Positions 47,022 through 56,022 of a stretch of 64,000 nt of DNA are shown piece by piece (position 1 is the stretch's first letter; each line of letters starts with the position of its first letter). The notes beneath the pieces were generated by a model. That model did not search any database. It worked only from the letters and a program-made list of their open reading frames with translations, and was not told the DNA's origin. Location: the NCBI GenBank assembly GCA_023957275.1, contig JAMLHF010000007.1, positions 20,348 through 84,347 of the forward strand. Direction: 5' to 3'. A program made the translations under genes and the position numbers. The stretch comes from Lentimicrobium sp. Its GTDB lineage: Bacteria > Bacteroidota > Bacteroidia > Bacteroidales > Lentimicrobiaceae.

Positions 47022-47729
47022 TTATTTCATAACAGTCAGATAGCGGTCACGGATGGCTTTCAGCTTATCCAGGGTCAGGTTTTCCCGATACACCCTGACC
47101 ATCTCCTTAATGCCTTTATCTTCGTAAAACCAGGCGTAGGCTGCATCAAAATAGAGAATCCCCGTATCATATTTTGCCTCTTTCGTCACTTCGAGGAACT
47201 CCCCGAACTCCAATGCCCTTGGGATGGTGAAATAGGCATGATGCGACTGAGCCCTGTCAATATAAAGTCCATCGCCGGCAGGCTCCAGGTAGAAAAACTT
47301 CCTCAGCTTGATTATTCCTTTGTCGTTGCTGATTTTTCTCATCTTCTTCCTGTAATTAAACCCATGCTCAGTATAAAGTACCTGCAGTTCACGGATATCG
47401 TCAAACTGTTTCAGGTCGCGTATCCTGATCACCTCACAGGTATGATCAAACAGCGTTACACTACCTGACGCCGCATCAAAAGGCTTTTTAATTTTTTGAT
47501 GCACGGCCAAAGTAGCACGGATAATTTTCTCGAGCGGATAATGTCCATCCAGAACCAGAAAGAGATATATCGGTTTCATAACGCCCCGCACATCGTTGTA
47601 ATATCCTGAAAACGGAGCGATGGCCTCCAGCATGCAGGCGTGAGGCATCATGCTTTTATCATCCAGACAGGTAAGTGACTCTTCTTTTACCAGACCACCA
47701 AAACGCTCAATGACTGCATACTTTTCCAT
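47022..47729 (-). CDS. Conserved-looking protein of unknown function
   Basis: A 235-aa soluble protein from the ATG at 47729; an upstream in-frame ATG at 47753 adds eight residues and is less likely. No signal peptide or membrane segment. I do not recognise a family. Visible features are PFSGYYNDVRG, a basic central part (YRKKMRKISNDKGIIKLRKF) and an aromatic stretch (DAAYAWFYEDKG). It is flanked by a 430-bp gap and the LytTR regulator gene. Confidence 0.75.
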   Translation of the reverse strand: MEKYAVIERFGGLVKEESLTCLDDKSMMPHACMLEAIAPFSGYYNDVRGVMKPIYLFLVLDGHYPLEKIIRATLAVHQKIKKPFDAASGSVTLFDHTCEVIRIRDLKQFDDIRELQVLYTEHGFNYRKKMRKISNDKGIIKLRKFFYLEPAGDGLYIDRAQSHHAYFTIPRALEFGEFLEVTKEAKYDTGILYFDAAYAWFYEDKGIKEMVRVYRENLTLDKLKAIRDRYLTVMK

Positions 47730-47844
47730 ATCGACATATATTAAAAATCCCATGCTAAATATACAACCAAATCAGGGCTTATACAAGAAACTAGCCGTGA
47801 AAATTATTCAATAAGGGTTGATCATCCGGTTGTGCACGGAGAGA

Positions 47845-48696
47845 TTAGCTGCGGATCTGAGTAAAAACGTCTAATACCACGGAAGTATAAGTAGGCGAAA
47901 CGGGAAGGGACAGATCGGGAAGGCCTTCCATTTCTATTCGGAGCCCTTCTTTCGCGCGGCGGATCAGACTTACCTTATCACTGTTGACCATATACGAACG
48001 ATGCGTGCGCACCAAAGCGGAGCCATGTAACTCTTCGCCCAACCTTTTTAGATTACTCCGGAGCAAATGCCGGTTAAGTTTCCCGTTATCGAGATAATGA
48101 ATATAAACATAATTATCGGCTGCTTCAATGTACAGAAGATTATCCGACTTTAATGAAAAGCGCAGCCCCCCTCTTTCATCGCAGAAATGAATCATTCCTT
48201 TTACCGGTTCAGCAGGAATTCCTTCCTCCCTTATCTTTTCAAGCCTGGTCTTTTTATCCTCCCACGAAAAGTAGAGCCAGAGCACGCTGTAAGGCAGCAA
48301 CAGCACAAGGGCAGTATTCTGAACCGACAATGTCAGCAGATCGGGAAAAAACCTGTGGTCATGCAAAATCAGTTTCTGGTAGAGGGTATAAAACAACCCC
48401 ATGAAAAATACCTCGGCAAGGACCCATATCAGGTATTGCCAGAGCCTTAGCAGCTTTGCCCTTCGTGTATGATACATAATGATGCGGCTGATCACCACCA
48501 CCAGCACTCCGGTCAGCGTAATTACACTCGAATAGAGCAACAATTGCCAGCGTGTGGTATGAAACCACACATCAACTCCAAAAGGCGCGTAAACATTGAT
48601 GAAAATAAGAGCAAAGAATGCCGTAAAGAGAATCAGTCTGACAATATTGCTTTTCAGCATCAGGTAAGCCGGAATCTCTTTCTGCAGGTCGAACAT
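47845..48696 (-). CDS. Membrane-anchored LytTR-family transcription regulator
   Basis: A 283-aa protein from the ATG at 48696. The in-frame ATG at 48726 lies upstream of the predicted -7 box, so it cannot be used from that promoter. About four transmembrane segments fill residues 10-145, then a LytTR DNA-binding domain (SDNLLYIEAADNYVYIHYLD, ALVRTHRSYMVNSDKVSLIR) covers about 175-275. There is no receiver domain, so it would sense a signal directly through the membrane part. It is divergent from a LytS/LytR-type pair. Confidence 0.88.
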   Translation of the reverse strand: MFDLQKEIPAYLMLKSNIVRLILFTAFFALIFINVYAPFGVDVWFHTTRWQLLLYSSVITLTGVLVVVISRIIMYHTRRAKLLRLWQYLIWVLAEVFFMGLFYTLYQKLILHDHRFFPDLLTLSVQNTALVLLLPYSVLWLYFSWEDKKTRLEKIREEGIPAEPVKGMIHFCDERGGLRFSLKSDNLLYIEAADNYVYIHYLDNGKLNRHLLRSNLKRLGEELHGSALVRTHRSYMVNSDKVSLIRRAKEGLRIEMEGLPDLSLPVSPTYTSVVLDVFTQIRS

Positions 48697-48715
48697 AAAA
48701 GGCAAATCTTTATTG

Positions 48716-48723
48716 CAAAGATA
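48716..48723 (-). promoter_or_regulatory. -7 box (TATCTTTG on minus strand) of LytTR membrane regulator
   Basis: Plus-strand CAAAGATA is the reverse complement of TATCTTTG. It places the transcript start near 48709 and decides for the ATG at 48696. Confidence 0.65.
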
Positions 48724-48970
48724 CAATTACCATATTGATTTCATGCTGCCCTTCTGCTGACCATATTATGATAAGAAGGAGTTGTATTAAATATTCATCA
48801 GCTTTATCTCATTCTGAAATCTGACCAGGAAAACAAAAATCTCCGGGTTATTATATAAACCCTGATGACCTGATTGATGCTTCACAGAGTCCTGCAATTA
48901 TTTTACCGTTTGTTCTTCCGGTTTCATCGATTTGATCATTTCACAACACCCTGAATTCCCTTATTTTGCT

Positions 48971-48978
48971 TATATTTG
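48971..48978 (+). promoter_or_regulatory. -7 box (TATATTTG) of LytS-type kinase gene
   Basis: Exact TAnnTTTG match, 30 bp before the ATG at 49009. No -33 TTTG at standard spacing. Confidence 0.58.
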
Positions 48979-49008
48979 AGCAAGCAAATCACAGCAACCT
49001 AAAAAGCG

Positions 49009-50037
49009 ATGAAGAGAAAATATGTGCTGTTGATCCATCTTTTTTACTGGTTCTACATCATCAATCAGGCCCTATTCCCCATGTACATCGGGAAAGTTGA
49101 CAAATCTTTCCTGGACAATCATCAATACTTGTTTGAGGTTTGCCTGGCTACGCTGATGAATGTGATTACGTTTTATACAATCTACTTTACATTTCCGGGG
49201 TTGATGAACTTTAAAAACCGGATTGCTGCCGTGATTTCAGGATTGGTGATTATCGCCATACTGACATCTTTCAGAACTCCACTGGAATTCATCTCCTGGA
49301 AATTGTTCGGCAGTATGCCTCCGGAAGAGCTGGTTTTCGAATGGGCTTATTTCTGGAATAACCTCCGGCTGGTGATTATTACCGGAATTTATGCCGTGCT
49401 GATATGGTTTATGATCCGCTCATTTGAAACGCAGAAACTCAGTGATGAACTTGTCAAACAACAACAGGCGGGAGAACTGGCTCTGCTCAGGTCGCAGATT
49501 AATCCGCATTTTCTCTTCAATACGCTGAACAACATTTATTCACTGGTCTACAAAAAGTCGGACGAAGCTCCACCGGCAATAATGAAACTATCGTCAATCA
49601 TGCGGTATATGCTCTATGACGCAACCGGCGACCGTGTTCCGCTTGACAAAGAAATTGAATACCTCAGGAGTTTCATCGAATTGCAGAAACTGCGGATCAG
49701 GCATCCGGAGTCCGTTTCATTTACGATTGAAGGCAATACCGACGGCAGGACCATTGCACCCATGATGCTGATCTCATTCGTTGAAAACGCCTTTAAACAT
49801 GGCAGCAAAACCCATCAGCCCTTTGTAGTGATCAGGTTAGCGGTCAAAAACGACCGCATTGCCTATGAGGTGGTCAATCATCTGCGGAAAACATCTCTGG
49901 CACGGAATGAGAGTGAAAGCGGCATCGGGTTGAACCTGATCAAAAAAAGGCTGGCACTTCTTTATCCGGATAAGCATCATCTGAAGATTACCGAAGAAGC
50001 AGACACATTCAGCATCAAACTTGAAATCATGGATTAA
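49009..50037 (+). CDS. LytS-type sensor histidine kinase
   Basis: A 342-aa inner-membrane protein with about four transmembrane segments in residues 5-145 and a His_kinase domain with the motif RSQINPHFLFNTLNNIYSLV, where His167 is the likely phosphorylation site. The ATPase part shows PMMLISFVENAFKHG and GIGLNLIKKRL. It belongs to the LytS/YehU-type kinases that pair with LytTR response regulators. The regulator gene starts 1 bp after its stop codon. Confidence 0.94.
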   Translation: MKRKYVLLIHLFYWFYIINQALFPMYIGKVDKSFLDNHQYLFEVCLATLMNVITFYTIYFTFPGLMNFKNRIAAVISGLVIIAILTSFRTPLEFISWKLFGSMPPEELVFEWAYFWNNLRLVIITGIYAVLIWFMIRSFETQKLSDELVKQQQAGELALLRSQINPHFLFNTLNNIYSLVYKKSDEAPPAIMKLSSIMRYMLYDATGDRVPLDKEIEYLRSFIELQKLRIRHPESVSFTIEGNTDGRTIAPMMLISFVENAFKHGSKTHQPFVVIRLAVKNDRIAYEVVNHLRKTSLARNESESGIGLNLIKKRLALLYPDKHHLKITEEADTFSIKLEIMD

Positions 50038-50038
50038 T

Positions 50039-50773
50039 ATGAAAATCAGCTGCATAGCCGTAGATGACGAGCCCCTGGCCCTCGATATTTTAAGGGAATA
50101 TTGTGCCAAGGTACCCTTCCTTAATCTTCAATGTACTTTTGACAATGCATTGGAAACGCTTGAATACCTGCGCAACAACAGTGTGGACCTTTTACTGCTG
50201 GATATACAGATGGAAGACCTCACCGGCATTCAACTCCTCAATGCCCTGAAGACAAAGCCCTATGTGATCCTTACCACGGCTTATGACAATTATGCCCTGC
50301 AAGGCTTCGAGCTCGACGTGGCGGACTACCTGCTGAAACCCATTTCATTTGAACGGTTTGTCAGGGGCATTGACAAAGTTTATGAACGGATGCTCAGAGA
50401 AAAAACCACCCCGTTTATAAAACAGGAAAACCAGGTTCAGACCACGGGCGGAATGCAGGATTATTTTTTTGTAAAAACCGAAACCCGCATCGAAAAGATT
50501 AACACCTCAGAAGTGCTTTATGTGGAAGGTATGGGCGATTACTGGCGCATCGTTACTACAAACAGGAGAATAATGACCCTGATGAACGCCCGCGGCATTG
50601 AAGAAAACCTGCACGAACCCAGGTTCTGCCGGGTACACAAGTCATGGTTCGTTGCCATTGATAAAATCGACTTTGTGGAACGGAAACACATCAAAATAAG
50701 AGACCAGCGCATACCTGTCAGTGACACATACCTGAAAAATTTCTTCGACATCATAGAGAAAAGAAAAAAATAG
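50039..50773 (+). CDS. LytTR-family response regulator
   Basis: A 244-aa protein from the ATG at 50039. A TTG further upstream overlaps the kinase gene and is rejected. The receiver domain has AVDDEPLALDIL, LLLLDIQMEDLTG with Asp55 as phosphoacceptor, and TAYDNYALQGFELDV followed by YLLKP. The LytTR domain has EVLYVEGMGDYWRI and FCRVHKSWFVAIDKID. It forms a cognate pair with the kinase just upstream, with overlapping translation signals. Confidence 0.95.
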   Translation: MKISCIAVDDEPLALDILREYCAKVPFLNLQCTFDNALETLEYLRNNSVDLLLLDIQMEDLTGIQLLNALKTKPYVILTTAYDNYALQGFELDVADYLLKPISFERFVRGIDKVYERMLREKTTPFIKQENQVQTTGGMQDYFFVKTETRIEKINTSEVLYVEGMGDYWRIVTTNRRIMTLMNARGIEENLHEPRFCRVHKSWFVAIDKIDFVERKHIKIRDQRIPVSDTYLKNFFDIIEKRKK

Positions 50774-51111
50774 TATTTACTTCCGCAAGTCTTGTTGTCA
50801 ACCATTGCCATTATTACAGGCCACCCTGACTTAGTATTCACGACGGATCCGGTTCAAGAACTCCCCCGCCAATAATTAATCAGAATATCCTGAGCCCGGG
50901 GAAAAATTCAGTTTAAAAATCAGCCCTGTCGATGGTTCAGTAAATGCACGGGGCGATTACTCATTATCTTTTATCAGTTCAGCTTGAAACACTTATAAAT
51001 ATTTTGTATATTTGAGATCATCTGCAAAAAGCGTTTGCTGACTGTTCTTCTCTGCTCTAACCTGCAAGCAACAATAATTTCCGGAAAAAAACCCTTAACC
51101 ATCAGCTGGAA
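50774..51111. other. Intergenic region before propeller kinase gene (338 bp)
   Basis: Contains a promoter box at 51007-51014. No ORF or clear terminator after the LytTR regulator gene. Confidence 0.5.
50983..51014 (+). promoter_or_regulatory. Promoter of propeller kinase gene (TTG-N21-TATATTTG)
   Basis: -7 box TATATTTG at 51007-51014 with TTG at 50983-50985, 21 bp apart. The leader to the ATG at 51112 is about 90 bases. Confidence 0.6.
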
Positions 51112-54100
51112 ATGAAAATCAAGTCTGCGTTAACCGTTATCCTGCTCCAGGCCGCCATTTCAATGACGATGGCACAGCAGTTCTATTTTACAGGATACTC
51201 TATCGGCGACGGCCTTTCGCAGAGTGTCGTTAACTGCATCTTTCAGGATTCAAGGGGATATCTGTGGATAGGCACACAAAACGGGCTGAACAGGTTTAAC
51301 GGATATAAATTTGAAGTTTTTACCTATAATCCGGATGACAGCTGTTCAATCCCCAACAACTGGATATATGCCATTACGGAAGACAAAGAAGCAAATCTCT
51401 GGATAGGTACAAAGGGGGGGCTTGTCAGGTACAGCAGAAAAGAAAACCGCTTTACCTCAGTAAGGTACGAAATCCCTTTTGACAAGCCTGTAACTGATTA
51501 TGTTTACGATGTCAGCTGTGAAAAAAACGGGCACCTTATCATCAATACACCTCCGGTGCTTACAATCTGCAATCCGGCGACCTTATCATTCCGTCATTTT
51601 CTTGTTCCGTTTGAGTATGATCCAAGTGTAAAAGATAACAACATACCTGTGCTTCAGGATAACAATGGCAAAATATGGGTCGCGTCAACAAAAGGGCTGG
51701 CCGCTTTTGACACCGCAACCGAAACCTTCAGAACTTATCTTCACCGGCCCGGCAATCCCGAAAGTTTGTCAGGCAGCAATATCACAGCTTTGCACCTTGA
51801 CCGGCAGGGGAATTTATGGATTGGCACAAGCACAGGTCTGAACTGCAAGAAAAAGGGGGATAACAAGATTATCCGTTTTCCGAGCCATCCCGGTGACAGC
51901 GGTTCGCTCAGCAATAACTTCATCAGGGCCATCCTTTCCGATCATGCAGGCAATATCTGGGTAGCTACCGAAGGCGGTGGCCTGAACAGGCTAAAATCCG
52001 GCAAAGGGGGACTCCGGATCGCGGAAACTTATACTGCAGAGGATAACGGGCTGAATCACAACATCAACCTCTCCCTTCTGGCAGACAACTCCGGTAATTT
52101 ATGGATAGGAACTTTGTCGGGTCTGAATAAAACCGACCTGAAAAAAAGAAACTTCAACCTGTATCAGCGCAACGACTCTCCCTATTCCGTTGACCTTGCC
52201 GGAAATGTGATTGCTTCGGTTTACCTGGACGATCATGACGTGTTGTGGATCGGCAACTGGGGACAGGGCCTGAATCTTTTTGACAGAAAAACAGGCCTTG
52301 TTGAGCACTATTCAACTGCTGGTAACGGAAGAACTTATATCCCGAATGATTTTGTACACGTAATATTTAAGGACAGAAGGCAATACATCTGGATTGGCAG
52401 CAGAGACGGGCTTATGGTATTTGACACGAAAGAGCGAATGTTTAAGCGACCCGTTGAATTCCCGGCCCTGACCAGTTTCCCTGATTTCTCCGGACTCAGG
52501 ATTACCAGCATGTTACAGGACGGAAGGGGCAATTACTGGATTGCAACCAATCAGGGCGTTTATAATCTTGCTGAAAACGGAAAACTTACAGAACATCTTC
52601 ACTCTGAAGGGCCTTCCGGGCGTGAGATCAGTGCAAATCTTGTATATGCAGTTCTTGAGGACAGCAAAGGCGACATCTGGATTGGCACGGCCAACGGTCT
52701 GGATGTGATTACGCCCGGCACCCCGGTAGTTGCCCATTTTAGAAAAACCGACAATAAACCCGGCTCGCTGTCTGATAACTTCATAACAGCACTGTGCGAA
52801 GATCATGCAGGCAATATCTGGGTAGGCACGAATTCCTATGTCAACCTTTACTCGCGCGGGAAAGGTAAGTTTACCTGCTATTCCAGGGCGCATGGGTTTC
52901 CGGGCAATCTTGTATACAGCATACTCAGGGACAACCGGAATAACCTTTGGTTTGCAACAGGCAACGGTCTTTGCCGGTACAATCCGGAAGGCAACAATTT
53001 CAGAACTTTTACCGAAGCGGATGGTCTGCAGGGACAGGAGTTTAATCTTGGTGCAGCTTTTAAAAGCGTACGTGGAGAGATGTTCTTCGGAGGGATGAAC
53101 GGCCTGAACTCATTTTTCCCTGATTCGCTCCTCGAAAATCCTCATATTCCGGCTATTACCATAACCTCTGCTTATAAAATCAGCAAAGGAAACAGGATAG
53201 ATATCAATCTGGAAGAGACCGGAAGAGTCAGACTGAAGCACTACGAGAACACGTTTACCATAGAGTTTGCCGCGATGGAATTTACCAATCCTTCGAAAAA
53301 TGCCTATGCTTATATGCTGGAAGGGATTGATGATAACTGGACCGGAATCGGCACGCGGAATTTTGTGGCATTTACCAATCTTCCCCCCGGTGAATATACC
53401 CTGAGGGTAAAAGGATGCAACAACGACGGGGTTTGGAATGAAACCGGCGTCAGCCTGCCGATCATCATCCGTCCTCCCTGGTGGAAAAGCAGGGTGGCCA
53501 TTGCTGCTTACCTTTTCATGCTTGCGTTCCTGGTTTTCCTCTATATCAGGATAAGAGAAAGGCACCTTATCAGGGAACGCAAAATACTGGAAGAAAGGGT
53601 AAGACTGAGAACGCAGTTGATTGAAAGACAAAAGTCAGAAATTTTGGATAAGAATGCAGAACTCAATGGACTGAATGCCGCCAAAGACAAGTTTTTCTCC
53701 ATCATCGCCCACGACCTGCGCAACCCTTTTAATACCATTATCGGACTTACAGATGTCCTGTTGATAACACTCAACAATATGGATCCGGTTAAACTGCAGA
53801 AAGCGCTGGAAAATATAAAGACATCCTCGCAACAGGCGCATGAATTGCTTGAAAATTTATTGCTCTGGGCCCGCACGCAGACAGGATCAATTGCTTACAG
53901 CCCTGAAAAAGTAGATCTTAAAACCATTGCAGAGGAAAGCATCGGACATATCACGGTGCAGGCGGCTCGTAAAAATATAGAAATCAGCACCAGTTTCAAT
54001 AAATGCAGAGCCATTCAGGCGGATGTCAATATGATTAATACCATTATGCGGAATCTGCTGACCAATGCCCTGAAATTCACCAACAGAAACGGCAAAATCG

Positions 54101-54357
54101 ATGTAGGCATTCAGGAGAGCCGGGGTTTCTGCATACTGAGTGTAAGAGATAACGGCATTGGTATCCCTGCAGATAAAGCTGGCAAACTTTTTGAATTAGG
54201 GACCGTGCATAAGTCCAGGGGCACAGACCAGGAGCCCGGCTCAGGCCTTGGCCTGATCCTTTGCAAAGAACTGGCCGAAATGCATAAAGGCCGAATAGAC
54301 GTGAGCAGTGAACCAGGCAAAGGAAGTGAATTCAGGGTTTACCTGCCGTCAAATTAA
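51112..54357 (+). CDS. Two-component propeller sensor histidine kinase without receiver or output domain
   Basis: A 1081-aa protein: signal peptide (ending MTMAQQ), 12-13 periplasmic propeller repeats of the LWIGTxxGLNR type (about residues 35-680), a Y_Y_Y domain (EYTLRVKGCNNDGVWNE, about 720-785), a transmembrane helix (VAIAAYLFMLAFLVFLYIRI), a dimerisation domain with FFSIIAHDLRNPFNTIIGLT (His867) and an ATPase domain (NLLTNALKF, DNGIGIP, GSGLGLILCKEL). It ends right after the ATPase domain; hybrid two-component systems of Bacteroidota normally continue with a receiver and an AraC-type domain. A partner regulator is therefore needed. The LytTR regulator upstream is a possible but unproven partner. 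Confidence 0.93.
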   Translation: MKIKSALTVILLQAAISMTMAQQFYFTGYSIGDGLSQSVVNCIFQDSRGYLWIGTQNGLNRFNGYKFEVFTYNPDDSCSIPNNWIYAITEDKEANLWIGTKGGLVRYSRKENRFTSVRYEIPFDKPVTDYVYDVSCEKNGHLIINTPPVLTICNPATLSFRHFLVPFEYDPSVKDNNIPVLQDNNGKIWVASTKGLAAFDTATETFRTYLHRPGNPESLSGSNITALHLDRQGNLWIGTSTGLNCKKKGDNKIIRFPSHPGDSGSLSNNFIRAILSDHAGNIWVATEGGGLNRLKSGKGGLRIAETYTAEDNGLNHNINLSLLADNSGNLWIGTLSGLNKTDLKKRNFNLYQRNDSPYSVDLAGNVIASVYLDDHDVLWIGNWGQGLNLFDRKTGLVEHYSTAGNGRTYIPNDFVHVIFKDRRQYIWIGSRDGLMVFDTKERMFKRPVEFPALTSFPDFSGLRITSMLQDGRGNYWIATNQGVYNLAENGKLTEHLHSEGPSGREISANLVYAVLEDSKGDIWIGTANGLDVITPGTPVVAHFRKTDNKPGSLSDNFITALCEDHAGNIWVGTNSYVNLYSRGKGKFTCYSRAHGFPGNLVYSILRDNRNNLWFATGNGLCRYNPEGNNFRTFTEADGLQGQEFNLGAAFKSVRGEMFFGGMNGLNSFFPDSLLENPHIPAITITSAYKISKGNRIDINLEETGRVRLKHYENTFTIEFAAMEFTNPSKNAYAYMLEGIDDNWTGIGTRNFVAFTNLPPGEYTLRVKGCNNDGVWNETGVSLPIIIRPPWWKSRVAIAAYLFMLAFLVFLYIRIRERHLIRERKILEERVRLRTQLIERQKSEILDKNAELNGLNAAKDKFFSIIAHDLRNPFNTIIGLTDVLLITLNNMDPVKLQKALENIKTSSQQAHELLENLLLWARTQTGSIAYSPEKVDLKTIAEESIGHITVQAARKNIEISTSFNKCRAIQADVNMINTIMRNLLTNALKFTNRNGKIDVGIQESRGFCILSVRDNGIGIPADKAGKLFELGTVHKSRGTDQEPGSGLGLILCKELAEMHKGRIDVSSEPGKGSEFRVYLPSN

Positions 54358-54555
54358 GAAAAGGCAACAGCCTTCTTGCTGAAAAAACAATCCCGGCTCT
54401 TCCGGAAAATCCTCCATATTTACCAACCCCGTCAATAAATATACTTCAGGGGATGCTTCAACTCCCTGCCAGAAAAAGATAAATTCCTTTAAAATCGGTA
54501 AACCGGCCCCTGAAGTCTGTGTAACGGCCTCTTCATCCGGTGAAACCTTTACCGA

Positions 54556-54585
54556 TTTGTTTGCACAGGTAATCGATTATATTTG
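54556..54585 (+). promoter_or_regulatory. Promoter of secreted paralog pair (TTTG-N18-TATATTTG)
   Basis: -33 TTTG at 54556-54559 (a second TTTG directly follows at 54560-54563) and -7 TATATTTG at 54578-54585. The leader to the ATG at 54654 is about 60 bases. Confidence 0.65.
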
Positions 54586-54653
54586 TTTATAGACCAGCAT
54601 GTTACATAACTTTACTTCACCAATAATCAACCTGAAAAACGGAGGAATGTACC

Positions 54654-55127
54654 ATGAAAAAAGTTTTAGCTGTGCTGCTGCTGGTCATGACAGCCCTTGC
54701 CTTGAAAGCAGGCGAAGAAACGACCAATTACCTGACTTCCGGTGGTAAGACCTATTTCTGCCGGAAAGTAAGATCCGGATTATTCTGTGCAAACATCGTA
54801 ACAAGCGATGGATTTACCCTTAAAATTCCATACAGCAAAGTGGATGCGGTTTACCGTGATGGAAAACTCTATGAACGCCTCCCTGTGATTTATGAAGGTG
54901 CGGTAAGGGGGAAAACTGCCCTTATGGAGTATATAACCTCGCGTAACGGGCTCAGGCTCTATAAATACTGCGAGTACGGCGAATGTGGCGACCTGTTGAA
55001 ATGCAACTATCAACCGGCTCACCTGCAGACTGTTTACTATGTTTTCAAAGATGGCGCGTTCTATTTACTTGTGGATTGTAAAAATGCCGGAACAGTCCTT
55101 CCCTTCTTCGGGATTAAGGCGATATAA
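54654..55127 (+). CDS. Small secreted protein of unknown family, paralog 1
   Basis: A 157-aa protein with a signal peptide (MKKVLAVLLLVMTALALKAG). The mature part has ten or so small beta-like segments: SDGFTLKIPYSKVDAVYRDG, KLYERLPVI, MEYITSRNGLRLYKYCEYG and VYYVFKDGAFYLL. Several Cys are present, including CEYGECGD. It aligns over its full mature length with the next gene at roughly 30 percent identity by eye. I do not recognise a family. Export is supported by the signal peptide; function is unknown. Confidence 0.8.
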   Translation: MKKVLAVLLLVMTALALKAGEETTNYLTSGGKTYFCRKVRSGLFCANIVTSDGFTLKIPYSKVDAVYRDGKLYERLPVIYEGAVRGKTALMEYITSRNGLRLYKYCEYGECGDLLKCNYQPAHLQTVYYVFKDGAFYLLVDCKNAGTVLPFFGIKAI

Positions 55128-55142
55128 TTGTCAAAAACGGGA

Positions 55143-55158
55143 CTGTTTGCATAAACAG
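55143..55158 (+). other. Intercistronic hairpin CTGTTT-GCAT-AAACAG
   Basis: Perfect 6-bp stem with 4-base loop between the paralogous genes. It may affect mRNA processing or the relative expression of the second gene. Confidence 0.4.
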
Positions 55159-55200
55159 GAATTGACCGGGACGCGTATTAACCATTTAAAGATCAACGCC

Positions 55201-55692
55201 ATGAAAGCTATTCTGATAATACTGATCCTGGCTTTGTTATCGCCGGAAGGTCATGCAAATTCATCAGGGGAGGGTTTTATTGTCGCTGAAGGGATGACTT
55301 ACCAGATTCTGGACATGACGACCGGATTTTCGCACACCCGGGTTATGACTACCGAAGGCCAGGTTCTAAAAGTCCCCAACAACAGCGTGACAGCCTACCG
55401 GATGAACGGGCACCAGTATGAGTTGCTACCGTTGCTTACCTGTCAGGGCGACACCCTCTGCCAAGTGTTTATGGAATTTATTTCCCGTCGCGACGGCTGC
55501 CGCCTATACAGATACTGCAGTAATTGCGGAAAATATGATCCCTTGAACTGGGAAATTGCCCCACAAAACCATATTTACAGGTACTATCTGTTGCGCAACG
55601 GACATTTGAAACTGCTGAAAAGTGAAGCAGAAACCAATGACACCCTGGCCTGGTTTAATATCAGGGTAATGAGTGACTTCAGCCGAAAGTAA
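55201..55692 (+). CDS. Small secreted protein of unknown family, paralog 2
   Basis: A 163-aa protein from the ATG at 55201, which begins a signal peptide (MKAILIILILALLSPEGHA); longer in-frame starts would overlap paralog 1. Shared pattern with paralog 1: TTEGQVLKVPNNSVTAYRMN, YELLPLL, MEFISRRDGCRLYRYCSNCG, YRYYLLRNGHLKLL. The block from MEFIS to the RYC is the best conserved. The pair lies 73 bp apart on the same strand and is closed by a terminator at 55729, so it is one operon. Confidence 0.8.
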   Translation: MKAILIILILALLSPEGHANSSGEGFIVAEGMTYQILDMTTGFSHTRVMTTEGQVLKVPNNSVTAYRMNGHQYELLPLLTCQGDTLCQVFMEFISRRDGCRLYRYCSNCGKYDPLNWEIAPQNHIYRYYLLRNGHLKLLKSEAETNDTLAWFNIRVMSDFSRK

Positions 55693-56022
55693 CCAACCCT
55701 CCGGGGCAGGGATTTCGCCCTGGTAATGAAAAGGCCGTTCCGGAATGGAAACGGCCTTTTATTTATATAACAGACCCCGGGTTATTGCCTGATCAGACGT
55801 CTCGTCAATGGTTTGGAACCGGCAATGCCTCAACAATGTATATTTCAACCAATAACTGATATAATTTCGTAACGACTGCAGGTGCGAAAACCAGGCACCT
55901 TTTTATCAGATAACGAATTCAAATTTAACGGCAAAGCAGGTCAAATATTTAACTTTATCCGTGGCCTGATTTGCATTAAATGAATTATTTTAGCTTTACG
56001 GGAACAGGGCAAAGGCATTCAC
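55693..56022. other. Intergenic region before aspartyl protease gene (330 bp)
   Basis: Holds the terminator at 55729-55765. Near-match -7 box TAACTTTA at 55950-55957 is a weak promoter candidate for the next gene. No ORF supported. Confidence 0.5.
55729..55765 (+). terminator. Rho-independent terminator after secreted paralog pair
   Basis: Stem AAAAGGCCGTTCC / GGAAACGGCCTTTT with one bulged base, followed by ATTTATAT. The arms are A/T-rich outside and G/C-rich inside. Confidence 0.85.

Larger units (their letters stand above)
48697..49008. other. Divergent control region of the two LytTR systems (312 bp)
   Basis: Holds exact -7 boxes for both directions (48716-48723 minus, 48971-48978 plus). 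No ORF supported. Confidence 0.6.

Noticed and set aside
54360-54375. Terminator after the propeller kinase gene
   Set aside because: AAGGC/GCCTT is a short stem and no T run follows; too weak to call.
55039-55200. Longer start for secreted paralog 2
   Set aside because: It would overlap paralog 1 in another frame and bury the signal peptide; the ATG at 55201 begins a clean signal peptide.
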